Assembly: GCF_014649795.1 (NCBI RefSeq)
Contig: NZ_BMTS01000018.1
Coordinates: 62,001 to 126,000 of the forward strand
Origin: Streptomyces melanogenes
Lineage (GTDB): Bacteria > Actinomycetota > Actinomycetes > Streptomycetales > Streptomycetaceae
Reading direction: 5' to 3'
Length of the DNA: 64,000 nt
This document shows, piece by piece, positions 34,488 to 43,025 of the stretch. Every line of letters begins with the position of its first letter. The first letter of the stretch is position 1. Under the pieces are notes generated by a model. It was not told the DNA's origin, ran no database searches, and saw only the letters and a program-made list of their open reading frames with translations. A program made the position numbers and the translations under genes.

Positions 34488-35522
34488 TCACCGAGGAGGT
34501 GCGGCAGTCCTCCGCGCGGCCACCGTGTAGGAGTAGGAGCGCGAGGCGCCCGGGGCCGCGACTCGCCGCTGCGGCACGTAGCTGACCTCGACGCCGAACT
34601 GCGAGCCGTTCTCGGCGGTATAGGTGCCCAGGCCCGGAACCGCGACCGTGTGATGGCCGCTGAGGTAGATGCCCGGCGGCAGCGGAACGGCTGCCAGGGC
34701 CGTGTCGTACACCGATTCCTTACTGCTCCGGACAGTATGGCCAGGGGCGTAACCACCGCCGACGTCGTTGCAGTCCGTACGGATCAAGGACCTGGTGAAG
34801 CTTCCGTCCAGGTCGCCTTCGAGCTTCACCGCGCCCGTGCTCTTCGTCTGCTTGAGCACGACCTTGATGACGGCGGTGGTGTGCGGCGGCACCGGGACCG
34901 ACTGGGGCGTGGCGGTGTAGGTCTCCTGCAGGGATGCCGTCTTGGTGTCGGTCTCGCCCCAGGTCCACGTGGCGGTGAACTCGTCGCCTCCGCTGAAGAA
35001 CTCACCGAGCTTCAGCTGCGCCGATACCTTGTGGGAGGTGGAGAGTTGTTTGGTGACCGCGGTCGACACGGTGTCCGTGACCGTCCTGCTGAAGCTCTGG
35101 GTCGTCAGCGTCATCTCCCTGTCGGTGGCGTTCGTCAGGAAGTTGCTCCCCACGTACCAGGTGGCCCCGGGCGTCGTGGTCGCCTGACCGTCCGGAGTCA
35201 CCTGAAGGTTGGTGAAGGTGACCCCGGAGGCATCGTTACGGGTCGACACATGGCTGGTCATCGGAACGTTGGCGCGGCCCCACTGGTACACCCAGTGGTG
35301 GTTGTCCCACGCGGACGCGTACTGGCGCTCACCGTTCCAGGTGGCGGAATCGCCGTACTGCACGAATTGGTTGAGCAGCCCGTCGAGGTCAGCGGGGTAC
35401 GGCGGAGCAGCGTGGGTGGCGGCACGAGCATCGCCGGGCGCCGCCAAGGCAGCGAGGGCCGCCAGGGCGGTGACCGGCACCACGAAACGGGCAACGCCCC
35501 TTTTACGTATGGACAACTTCAC
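34488..35522 (-). CDS. Secreted ETX/MTX2-family (aerolysin-like) pore-forming protein
   Basis: 344 aa from GTG 35522 (GAGGGAGA 4 nt upstream). Signal peptide to about residue 37 (IRKRGVARFVV then an Ala/Leu core). The central part has the family pattern: FLTNATDREMTLTTQSFSRT, then Ser/Thr-alternating strands (TVTDTVSTAVTKQLSTSH, TATWTWGETDTKTASLQET) flanking an insertion loop, then SVPVPPHTTAVIKVVLKQ. In epsilon toxin and Mtx2 this region forms the transmembrane beta-barrel of a heptameric pore. The N-terminal ~90 residues (DNHHWVYQWGRANVP) would be the receptor-binding part. Target unknown; could also be a non-toxic homologue. Confidence 0.8.
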   Translation of the reverse strand: MKLSIRKRGVARFVVPVTALAALAALAAPGDARAATHAAPPYPADLDGLLNQFVQYGDSATWNGERQYASAWDNHHWVYQWGRANVPMTSHVSTRNDASGVTFTNLQVTPDGQATTTPGATWYVGSNFLTNATDREMTLTTQSFSRTVTDTVSTAVTKQLSTSHKVSAQLKLGEFFSGGDEFTATWTWGETDTKTASLQETYTATPQSVPVPPHTTAVIKVVLKQTKSTGAVKLEGDLDGSFTRSLIRTDCNDVGGGYAPGHTVRSSKESVYDTALAAVPLPPGIYLSGHHTVAVPGLGTYTAENGSQFGVEVSYVPQRRVAAPGASRSYSYTVAARRTAAPPR

Positions 35523-35702
35523 GGTGTCTCCCTCGATCACTCGGCTCCACCCGGATCACTTCGGATCCCCGTCGGCGTGAACCAGTGACAGCTAAACCCC
35601 ACCTACCGGGAAAAACCGGGCTTATTGATATCCCTGATACGTCCCCGCCGCCTGCCTTGATGTTTTCCTTGCGCGGCTACATCGCCGGGCTCCGCCGCGG
35701 CT

Positions 35703-35771
35703 GCGGTTGCGGTTGCGGTTGCGGTTGCGGTTGCGGTTGCGGTTGCGGTTGCGGTTGCGGTTGCGGTTGCG
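35703..35771. repeat. Perfect hexanucleotide tandem repeat (GCGGTT)n
   Basis: About 11.5 uninterrupted copies of GCGGTT. Lies 44 nt past the stop of the serine-hydrolase gene (minus strand) and about 180 nt upstream of the pore-forming protein start (minus strand), so in its probable promoter or leader. No other such tract in the window. Confidence 0.95.
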
Positions 35772-35814
35772 AGATCATCAGCCTGCTCGCGCGCTTACCG
35801 CAGCAGGTCGACCG

Positions 35815-37026
35815 TCACTTCGCGCACAGTGCGGTGTCGACGAACCGCTGGACGTTGTCGGTCTCCGTGCCGCTGGGCGGGCTGAGCGCGGTGACGGCGG
35901 CGCTGGCGGCGCTGCCGCCGTCGGTGACGGCGACGGTCGTGGAGTAGCCGGGGATGCCACCGCTGTGGCCCCAGCTCAGCCCGCCGCAGCTCAGCGGCAT
36001 GCTCACCAGGCCAAGGCCGAACCGGATGCCGGAACCCGGCTGGAAGTCGTCGGGGACCGCGACAGTGGTGCGCATCTGGGCGAGCTGGGCGGGCTTGAGG
36101 AGCCCCCCGCCGCCGATCAGGGCGGAGAAGAAGCGGTTCAGGTCGCTGGGAGTGGAGATCATCTGCCCGGCGGCCCAGCCCCAGGAGGGGTCCAGCTCCG
36201 TGACGTCGTCCAGCGGCGCTCCGGGCTTCGACGCGTGGTACCCCTTGGGGTGGGCTTCTCGGATCCGCTCATCGCCCACACCCGGGAAGTAGGTGTGCCG
36301 CAGCCCGATACGGTCGATGATCCGCTCGGTGATCTGCTCGGCGACCGGGCGTCCGGTGACCTTCTCTATGAGGAGACCGGCCAGGACGTAGTTGGTGTTG
36401 CTGTACGACCAGCCGTCGCCGGGGGCGAACAGCGCCTTGTGGGCCAGGGCCATGTCCAGCAGCGTCCGGGGCTGGTAGTAGGTGTGACGGCCCTTGCCGT
36501 AGAGGGCATCGCTGGTCATGAACTCGGTGTAATTGGGCAGGCCGCTGGTGTGCTGAAGCAGCTGGCGTACGGTGATGTCGTTGCCGTCGATCCCGTCGCC
36601 GCGCACCAGGTCGGGCAGGTACTCCTCGATGGGGGTGTCCAGGCCGATCTTGCCCTCGCCGACGAGCTGGAGGACGACCGTGGCGGTGAACGTCTTGGTG
36701 TTGCTCCCCACCCTGACCTGCCCGTCGACCGGCACCTTCGCCCCGGTCCGCACGTCCCCGACACCGGCGGTGTAGTTACGGGTGCGCCGGTCACGGTCGA
36801 CCGTGGCGGCCAGGGCGGCGGGGTACTGGTCCTCGACCACCAGCCGCTCCACGCTCTTTCGTACGGCATCGCGGGAGCCGTGGGACTCCGCGGCCGCGGG
36901 TAACGTGCCGGCCACGGCCAGGGCGGCGGCGACCACGGCCACCACCGCGGCTGCCCGTCGCGGCCTTCGCAGCGATGTGGTGTGAACGCGCCGGAGCTTC
37001 TGCGATTCACGAGAATGATCGGACAT
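35815..37026 (-). CDS. Secreted beta-lactamase-fold serine hydrolase (class C / D-Ala carboxypeptidase-like)
   Basis: 403 aa from ATG 37026 (GGGGGAG 7 nt upstream). Basic N terminus and signal peptide (about 1-48). Penicillin-binding-fold motifs: SxxK in GSNTKTF near residue 109, YxN in WSYSNTNYVL, HxG in WGHSGGIPGYS. Matches secreted D,D-peptidase/esterase proteins such as R61-type D-Ala-D-Ala carboxypeptidase. Could trim peptidoglycan stem peptides or act as an esterase; a beta-lactamase role is less likely. Divergent from the kinase gene at 37283. Confidence 0.88.
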   Translation of the reverse strand: MSDHSRESQKLRRVHTTSLRRPRRAAAVVAVVAAALAVAGTLPAAAESHGSRDAVRKSVERLVVEDQYPAALAATVDRDRRTRNYTAGVGDVRTGAKVPVDGQVRVGSNTKTFTATVVLQLVGEGKIGLDTPIEEYLPDLVRGDGIDGNDITVRQLLQHTSGLPNYTEFMTSDALYGKGRHTYYQPRTLLDMALAHKALFAPGDGWSYSNTNYVLAGLLIEKVTGRPVAEQITERIIDRIGLRHTYFPGVGDERIREAHPKGYHASKPGAPLDDVTELDPSWGWAAGQMISTPSDLNRFFSALIGGGGLLKPAQLAQMRTTVAVPDDFQPGSGIRFGLGLVSMPLSCGGLSWGHSGGIPGYSTTVAVTDGGSAASAAVTALSPPSGTETDNVQRFVDTALCAK

Positions 37027-37282
37027 GGGTGAACTCCCCCTGTGCGGCTTGCTGGTTGCATCGGAATGCCGGACGCGTCCAGCCTGCGCATCCAAGATCC
37101 ACTGAACCAACCGGGCAGCACGCCCATGCGAGGTAGGGACAACCCCCCGCTCATTCCCCCGTACGCTCCGCGCACCCCACCGGGGCCCCTGTGGCCAAAT
37201 CGCAACATTGCGTCGTTAGGGTGGCGGAAGCAGGACAGAGCGGCCGGGGAGATCCGGGGCTGGGACAAGGAGTGCGGGCAGA

Positions 37283-38872
37283 GTGTGGGACGGTGCGGGG
37301 GCCGACGGGCCCGGACGGCTGATCGCGGGACGCTACCGGCTCCTGGAGCAGATCGGCCGCGGCGGTATGGGCACCGTGTGGCGGGTCGAGGACGAGCTGC
37401 TCGGCCGCCACGTCGCACTCAAGAAGGTGCACTTCCCACCGCACCTGGGTGAGGACGAGCGCGCGACGCTCCATGAGCGCACCCGCCGCGAGGCGCGCAG
37501 TGCGGCCCGTATCACGCACCGCAACGTCGTGGTGGTGCACGACGTCGTGGAGGACGCGGGGCTGCCGTGCATCGTCATGGAGTACGTACCGTCCCGCACG
37601 CTCGGTGACGTACTGAAGAACGACGGTCCGGTGGATCCCGGCGAGGCCGCCCGGATCGGCCGGGCCATGATCGCCGCCCTGCGAGCCGCGCACGCCGCCG
37701 GTGTCCTGCACCGCGATGTCAAGCCCGCCAATGTGCTGCTGGGGGCCGACGGACGGGTGGTCCTGACGGACTTCGGCATCGCGATCGCCTCCGGCACGTC
37801 CACCCTCACGCGCACCGGCGAGCTGGTCGGCTCCATCGACTACTGCGCCCCGGAGCGGGTCAAGGGCGCACCGCCCGGCCCGGCCGGGGACCTGTGGGCG
37901 CTGGGCGCCACGCTCTACCAGGCGGTCGAGGGGCGACCCCCGTTCCGCCGGAGCGCTCCCATAGAGACGGCGTACGCGATCGTCGCCGACCCACTGGAGC
38001 CGCCGCGCCACGGCGGTCCGCTGGCCCCGCTGATCGCGCAGCTGCTGGCCAAGGAGCCCGAGGACCGCCCCACGGCCGAGGCCGTCCAGGCACGGCTTCG
38101 GGAGTCGGCACGGCCGCATACCCCGGCGCCCGACCCTTCGGGCCGCGCTGCCCGGACGGAACCCACCGCGCCAGGGCCCGACCGCCCGGGCACGGCCGCG
38201 ACCGCGCTCCTCTCTCCCGACGCGGGCGAGAACACCGCTGCCCGTGGCCGCACCGGGCGCCGGACCGCCGTCTGGGCGGCGGTCGCGGCCGTCCTGGCCG
38301 CAGCGGCGCTCGGCGGCACCTATCTGGCCCTGCACGATTCGGGCCGCAGCGCCGCGAGCAACGCCCCCTCCCCAAACACCTCCGCCTCCAAGGCCACAGA
38401 GCCCCCGGTGCCCAAGGGCTACCGGCTGGCCGAGGAGAAGGCGTTCGGCCTCGCGTTCCCGGTCCCCGACGGCTGGACCCGCAAGAAGCTCGAAGACGAC
38501 GCCGAGGGGGTCGCGTACATCGACCCGACCGGGATGGCGAGCCTGCGGATCGCCGCGCTCGACTTCGCGAGCACCGACCCCCTCCAGCGCTGGAAGGACG
38601 ACGAGGCCAGGTCCATCAAGCAGGGCAAACTGCCCGGCTACCGTCAGCTGCGGATGCAGAGCACCACCTACCAGCAGCGTCCGGCGGCGATCTGGGAGTT
38701 CACCTGGCAGGGCAGGGCACGCCAGTGGCGCGCGGTGGACCTCGGGTTCGGCAAACCGGGCGGCACGGAGTACGCGATCTACCTCTCGGCTCCAGCTGCC
38801 GACTGGGACCGGTACAAGCCGGTCTTCGACCACGTACGCGACGGCTTCCGCCTGCCCGGCCAGGCGCGGTAG
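37283..38872 (+). CDS. Membrane Ser/Thr protein kinase (PknB-like)
   Basis: 529 aa from GTG 37283 (AAGGAG 11 nt upstream). Kinase domain about 15-275: GRGGMGTVWRV, VALKKV, LHRDVKPANVLL near 143, LTDFGIA, GSIDYCAPERV. Pro/Ala-rich juxtamembrane linker, one transmembrane helix (about 333-355), and a ~150-aa extracellular domain (LAEEKAFGLAFPVPDGWTRK ... YKPVFDHVRDGF) of the kind found in Streptomyces kinases that sense an unknown signal. No PASTA repeats. Stands alone, divergent from the serine hydrolase. Confidence 0.92.
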   Translation: MWDGAGADGPGRLIAGRYRLLEQIGRGGMGTVWRVEDELLGRHVALKKVHFPPHLGEDERATLHERTRREARSAARITHRNVVVVHDVVEDAGLPCIVMEYVPSRTLGDVLKNDGPVDPGEAARIGRAMIAALRAAHAAGVLHRDVKPANVLLGADGRVVLTDFGIAIASGTSTLTRTGELVGSIDYCAPERVKGAPPGPAGDLWALGATLYQAVEGRPPFRRSAPIETAYAIVADPLEPPRHGGPLAPLIAQLLAKEPEDRPTAEAVQARLRESARPHTPAPDPSGRAARTEPTAPGPDRPGTAATALLSPDAGENTAARGRTGRRTAVWAAVAAVLAAAALGGTYLALHDSGRSAASNAPSPNTSASKATEPPVPKGYRLAEEKAFGLAFPVPDGWTRKKLEDDAEGVAYIDPTGMASLRIAALDFASTDPLQRWKDDEARSIKQGKLPGYRQLRMQSTTYQQRPAAIWEFTWQGRARQWRAVDLGFGKPGGTEYAIYLSAPAADWDRYKPVFDHVRDGFRLPGQAR

Positions 38873-38950
38873 CAAGCAGCGGTGCTCCACGGCCGTGCCG
38901 CCTCGCCGGTCAGCGCGAACCCGTACTCCAAGCTCCGGCCGGCCTGCCGG

Positions 38951-39694
38951 TCAGGCACGGCAGCGCAGCATCGCCAGCGGCGGGTGCGCGAGGGCGTCCG
39001 CCCAGAAGTCCTCGCCGAACTCACGGATGCCGGCTTCGGACACCGTCAGCGGAACCCACTCGACGTCACCGAAACCGGCCGCCCGCAGGCACTCCTCGTA
39101 GACCTCGCTGCGCGGGGCACTGCTGACGATGGTGATCGGCTGCGGTTCGAGGAGAGCCGTGACCCGCACCCGCGTACCCGTCTCGATCTCCTCGCCGGTC
39201 GGCTCGCAGAGGAAGCCGTACTTGTCCAGGGACGGACAGTCGAACCGGTAATCCGGATTCTGGGCGAGTACGAAGAACTCCCCGCCCGGCGCCAGGTTCC
39301 GGTGGATGTTACGGCACATCCGCTCCATCGTCGCGATGTCCTCGGCGTAGTTGAGGCACTGCACGCCCAACGCGATGTCGAAGTGCCGGTCGAGCGTCTC
39401 CAGTTCGGCCACGTCACCGACCTCGTAACGCACACCCAGCGGGTCACGCTGCTCGATCTCCCGCGCGGCGGCGATCATCTCGACGGAGATGTCCACACCG
39501 AAGACATCGGCGGCACCGCGCCGCTTGAACTCCCTGCTGTAGAAACCGGTGCCGCACGCCAGGTCGAGCACCGACTTGCCGCTCACGTCCCCGACCAGGG
39601 CCAGGAAGCTCGGCACCTCCCCGAAACGCATCAACGGCAGGGACTTGAACCCCTCGAAGGCCTCGCCGATCTGGTCGTACTGCTGCACGCTCAT
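38951..39694 (-). CDS. Class I SAM-dependent methyltransferase (ToxA/UbiE-like)
   Basis: 247 aa from ATG 39694 (GAGGGG 7 nt upstream). SAM motif SVLDLACGTGFYSREFKRRGA near residue 42, GVDISVEMIAAAREIE, and NIHRNLAPGGEFFVL as motif post I-III. Small-molecule methyltransferase; closest in feel to the toxoflavin-type and other natural-product methyltransferases, but there is no biosynthetic cluster here. Converges with the kinase gene. Confidence 0.86.
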   Translation of the reverse strand: MSVQQYDQIGEAFEGFKSLPLMRFGEVPSFLALVGDVSGKSVLDLACGTGFYSREFKRRGAADVFGVDISVEMIAAAREIEQRDPLGVRYEVGDVAELETLDRHFDIALGVQCLNYAEDIATMERMCRNIHRNLAPGGEFFVLAQNPDYRFDCPSLDKYGFLCEPTGEEIETGTRVRVTALLEPQPITIVSSAPRSEVYEECLRAAGFGDVEWVPLTVSEAGIREFGEDFWADALAHPPLAMLRCRA

Positions 39695-39918
39695 GTGCCG
39701 TCCCCTCGTGTGCTTCATCCTGTACGCGGCCACGACGGCGCTGCGGACCCTGGGGCCCGCCGGATCGCGGCTGTGGCAGGAAGTCTCCTCCGCGCCCGGC
39801 CGACCGCCGTACTGGCAGATGACACAAAGAAGTTGACCGGTGGCCCTCGTATCACCCAACCACACCGTCGGGGCGCGGGACCCGCCCAGCTCGCGGACAG
39901 GCCCCGAGCGCAGCCACG

Positions 39919-40351
39919 TTGGCGCTCCTGCGGCGCAACCGGCTCGGCGGTGACACACGCCCGGTAAGGCTGCCGCACGACCGGGGCCGTGTGGTCGAGG
40001 GCGGTGTGAAGGTACGGGTCTTCGTGCCGGAGCACGTCGACGGCGTGTATCTGCACATCCACAGCGGCGGCTGGGTGTTCGGGTCGGCGGACGGCCAGGA
40101 CGAGCGGCTCCAGCGGCTCGCCGAGCAGGCGCGGCTGGCCGTGGTGAGCGTGGAGTACCGCCTCGCGCCGGAACACCCCTTCCCCGCCGGGCCCGACGAC
40201 TGCGAGGCGGCTGCCTGATGGCTGGTGAAGAACGCCGCAGCCGAGTTCGGTACCGAAACGGCTGCTGATCGGCGGCGAGTCGGCCGGTGCCCACCTCAGC
40301 GTCCTCCACACCCCGCCCCAGAGAACCCGAAGGCACCTACGAACGGCCTGA
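39919..40351 (+). pseudogene. Relic of an HSL-type alpha/beta-hydrolase
   Basis: Frame 1 reads VYLHIHSGGWVFGSADGQDE (oxyanion motif HGGGW degraded to HSGGW) and VVSVEYRLAPEHPFPAGPDDCEAA, then hits TGA at 40216. The family continues WLVKNAAAEFGTE in the same frame after the stop. A one-base shift then gives LLIGGESAGAHLSVLHT, the nucleophile elbow GESAG. After that the homology ends; the C-terminal half with Asp and His is absent. So stop, frameshift and truncation coexist: clearly non-functional. Family: hormone-sensitive-lipase-like esterases. Confidence 0.82.
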
Positions 40352-40636
40352 CGTTCAAGCCACGCCGGGTCAGCCGACCACCCGGACCTCGTCGCGGATA
40401 CCGGCCACTTCGGCGGCGAAGTGATCGAGGTCGATGTCCGAGGGCTTGACCCGACGGCTGCTCATGCCGAGAGCCACCTTCACCACCGTGGAGGAGTCAC
40501 CCCAGACGCATGAAGGTTCCACGGACACGACCTCGGGGCGTCCGGCTGCGGCCGCGTACGAGCCGTCCACCCCAGCGCCAACGCACAGTCTTGATCATTA
40601 CGCGGACCAGCGTCTCCCACCTCGCAGGACGACGAC
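40352..40636. other. Non-coding stretch after the hydrolase relic
   Basis: About 285 nt. Only a 66-codon minus-strand frame (40370-40570) that I could not support as a gene. Possibly further eroded coding DNA. Confidence 0.4.
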
Positions 40637-40668
40637 TTGAACCTGACACCGGTGTCAACTTCTAGCAT
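40637..40668 (+). promoter_or_regulatory. MerR-type promoter of the SDR gene
   Basis: -35 TTGAAC (40637-40642), -10 TAGCAT (40663-40668), spacer 20 bp instead of 17-18, with the perfect palindrome TGACACCGGTGTCA (40644-40657) inside. Over-long spacer with central dyad is the hallmark of MerR-family activation. No MerR gene is adjacent. Confidence 0.7.
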
Positions 40669-40712
40669 GCCGACATCGCAAGCACGTCGGCGTCGCATAC
40701 GGAGGAACAACC

Positions 40713-41453
40713 ATGAGTGAGTTGACCGGCAAGGTGGCCCTGGTGACCGGCGGCAGCCGTGGGATCGGCGCGGCGATAGCGAAGCGGTTGGCCGACGCGG
40801 GGGCGGCGGTCGCGCTGACCTACGTCCAGGCAGCGGACCAAGCGCTGGAGGTGGCCAAGCAGATCGAGGCCGACGGCGGCAGGGCTGTGGTCATCCAGGC
40901 CGACCTGACCCATCCGACGGCCGCGGCGGCGGCAGTGCAGCAGACGGTACGGGAGTTGGGCCGCCTCGACATCCTGGTGAACAACGCGGGCTTCCTCACC
41001 TACGGCCCGCTGGAGGAGGTGTCCGCCGAGGAACTGGACCGGGTGCTCGCCGTGGACGTCCGGTCGGTGTTCCTGGCCGCCCAGGCCGCCGCCCGGCACA
41101 TGGGCGACGGGGGGAGGATCATCAGCATCGGGTCGTGCTTCAACGGGCGTGTTCCCGGCGCGAACTTCGTCCTACAGGCGACGGCCAAGTCCGCGCTCAT
41201 CGGGCTGACCAAGGGACTTGCCCGCGAGCTGGGACCGCGCGGGATCACCGCCACCATCGTGGACCCGGGCCCCATCGACACCGACATGAACCCGGCCGAC
41301 GGTGAAACCGCCGCCTACCAGCGCTCCCTCACCGCCCTGGGCCGCTACGGCGAGGCGGAGGACATCGCCGACGCGGTCGCCTATCTGGCGGGCCCCGGCG
41401 GCCGTTACATCACCGGCACTTCCCTGGCCGTGGACGGCGGCTACACCACCTGA
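40713..41453 (+). CDS. SDR oxidoreductase (3-oxoacyl-ACP reductase-like)
   Basis: 246 aa, GGAGG 7 nt before ATG. Classical SDR: KVALVTGGSRGIGAAIAKRLADAG, ILVNNAGF, Ser in IISIGSCFNG; the usual YxxxK catalytic position reads LQATAKSALIG, so Tyr is replaced (Gln-Ala-Thr-Ala-Lys), which questions normal catalysis. C terminus GRYITGTSLAVDGGYTT is standard. Expressed from a MerR-type promoter. Annotated by similarity to FabG-like reductases, but it is not part of a fatty-acid operon. Confidence 0.85.
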   Translation: MSELTGKVALVTGGSRGIGAAIAKRLADAGAAVALTYVQAADQALEVAKQIEADGGRAVVIQADLTHPTAAAAAVQQTVRELGRLDILVNNAGFLTYGPLEEVSAEELDRVLAVDVRSVFLAAQAAARHMGDGGRIISIGSCFNGRVPGANFVLQATAKSALIGLTKGLARELGPRGITATIVDPGPIDTDMNPADGETAAYQRSLTALGRYGEAEDIADAVAYLAGPGGRYITGTSLAVDGGYTT

Positions 41454-41577
41454 CCACAACCTCGCTGCCGGCGTCACGGTCCCCGGTCGGATGCTCTGCC
41501 GCCACCCGGCCGGGGCAAACCTTCGGGAACACTCCACCACTCGCTCCCCCAAGGGCGATGGCCGCGCGTCGGATGGA

Positions 41578-41610
41578 GTTCACCCTGACGTCCCATCACG
41601 TTCGTACGAA
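41578..41610 (+). promoter_or_regulatory. Possible PhoP (PHO) box
   Basis: Three 11-nt units: GTTCACCCTGA, CGTCCCATCAC, GTTCGTACGAA. The first matches the PHO direct-repeat core GTTCACC; the other two are weak. 49 nt upstream of a phytase-like gene, where phosphate control would make sense. Confidence 0.35.
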
Positions 41611-41658
41611 ACGGTCAGCTTGGCCACTGTCACATGACTTGTCGGCCAGGAGGCCCCG

Positions 41659-43023
41659 ATGGCATCGCACGCGCACACCCAGCGCACCGTACGACGTTCC
41701 CTGGCCGTGGGCCTGCCCATCGCCCTGCTCGCGGCGATCGGCGTGGCCGGGACCGCAGCCGGTGCTCCGGGCCCCGAAGGTGACAAAACACAGAGTCCGT
41801 ATGTCGAGGGCACGGCCACCCTCGCGGACACTCCGCTCGGTGAGTTCAGCAACAGCCTCCTGCCCGGTTCGGTCGCCGACGACCGAGGCATCGACCTCGG
41901 CGGGATCGGCAGCGACCTCTACCCCGCCGGCCGCAAGGGCGAGTTCTGGACGGTGACCGACCGGGGTCCCAACGGCCAGATCAAGGTGGACGGCACGAAG
42001 CGCCGCACCTTCCCCGTACCCGGTTTCGATCCGGCGATCGTCAAGGTCCGGGTGTCCGGCGGCCGCGTGCAGGTGCTCAAGGCGATCGCGATCACCACGC
42101 GCTCCGGCAGGCCCGTCACGGGACTGCCCAACCAGGCTTCACGCGACGAGGCCCCGTACACGTACGACGCGAAGACCCCGCTCTCGTACGACCCGAACGG
42201 TCTGGACACCGAGGGCATCGTGCGGGCGGCGGACGGCACGTTCTGGCTCGCCGACGAGTACGGGCCCTCGCTCGTGCACGTCTCCGCCCGGGGAAAGGTG
42301 CTCACGCGGTACGTCCCCAAGGGGCTGAACCTCCAGGGAGCCGACTACCCCGTGGTGGAGTCGCTGCCCACCATTCTGCTCAAGCGCAAGACCAACCGGG
42401 GCTTCGAGGGGCTGGCCCAACTCCCGGGCGGCGACCTCGTCCTGGCGGTGCAGAGCCCGCTGTCCGTGCCGGACACGGCCGCCGGTGAGAAGTCCCGCAA
42501 CGCGCGTCTGCTGCGCTTCTCGCCGAAGAAGCGCGCGGTGACGGCCGAGTACGCCTACCGCTTCGACGCCGTGGACGTGGTCGATCCGGGCGAGCACAAC
42601 ACCTCCGAGCTCAAGATCTCCTCGCTGGTGGCGATCGGCGGTGACCGGCTGCTGGTGCAGGAGCGCACCGACAAGGCCTCCCGCATCCACCGGGTCACAC
42701 TGCCGCGCGGCCGGGGCATGCTGGGCAGCGCCTGGGACGACCCGACGACCTCTCCTTCGTACGAGCAGGTGGAGGACCCGGCCACGGCCGGTGCGCCGGT
42801 GCTGCGCAAGACGCTCGTGGTCGACTTCAACAAGGTCGCGGGCGTACCCGGCAAGATCGAGGGCATCGCGCTGACGGGCCGGGACACCCTCGCGCTCATC
42901 AACGACAACGACTTCGGCATGACGGACGGCCCCGGGGCCTTCGACACGCACGGCCGACTGGTGGACAGCGGCATCGAGACGACGGTGACGTACGTACGTC
43001 TGCCCAGGCCACTGCGCGGCTGA
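41659..43023 (+). CDS. Secreted esterase-like/phytase-like beta-propeller protein
   Basis: 454 aa. Signal peptide (QRTVRRSLAVGLPIALLAAI, cleavage near residue 37). Pfam-type esterase-like activity of phytase domain: DDRGIDLGGIGSDLYPAG, FWTVTDRGPNGQI, LDTEGIVRAADGTFWLADEYGPSL, FEGLAQLPGGDLVLAVQSPL, and the terminal GIALTGRDTLALINDNDFGM. Acidic residues of these loops bind Ca2+ in relatives. Likely a secreted phosphoesterase. A weak PHO-box-like element precedes it. Confidence 0.85.
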   Translation: MASHAHTQRTVRRSLAVGLPIALLAAIGVAGTAAGAPGPEGDKTQSPYVEGTATLADTPLGEFSNSLLPGSVADDRGIDLGGIGSDLYPAGRKGEFWTVTDRGPNGQIKVDGTKRRTFPVPGFDPAIVKVRVSGGRVQVLKAIAITTRSGRPVTGLPNQASRDEAPYTYDAKTPLSYDPNGLDTEGIVRAADGTFWLADEYGPSLVHVSARGKVLTRYVPKGLNLQGADYPVVESLPTILLKRKTNRGFEGLAQLPGGDLVLAVQSPLSVPDTAAGEKSRNARLLRFSPKKRAVTAEYAYRFDAVDVVDPGEHNTSELKISSLVAIGGDRLLVQERTDKASRIHRVTLPRGRGMLGSAWDDPTTSPSYEQVEDPATAGAPVLRKTLVVDFNKVAGVPGKIEGIALTGRDTLALINDNDFGMTDGPGAFDTHGRLVDSGIETTVTYVRLPRPLRG

Positions 43024-43025
43024 GC

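Noticed and set aside
35703..35771. CRISPR-like or telomeric repeat
   Set aside because: Simple 6-bp tandem without spacers, internal to the sequence; not CRISPR, and no terminal palindromes are nearby.
35585..35947. Plus-strand frame with a (Cys-Gly)n stretch
   Set aside because: Low-complexity translation of the GCGGTT repeat, continuing antisense into the serine hydrolase; no ribosome site.
40370..40570. 66-aa minus-strand frame
   Set aside because: Possible relic but no homology, ribosome site or context to support it as a gene.
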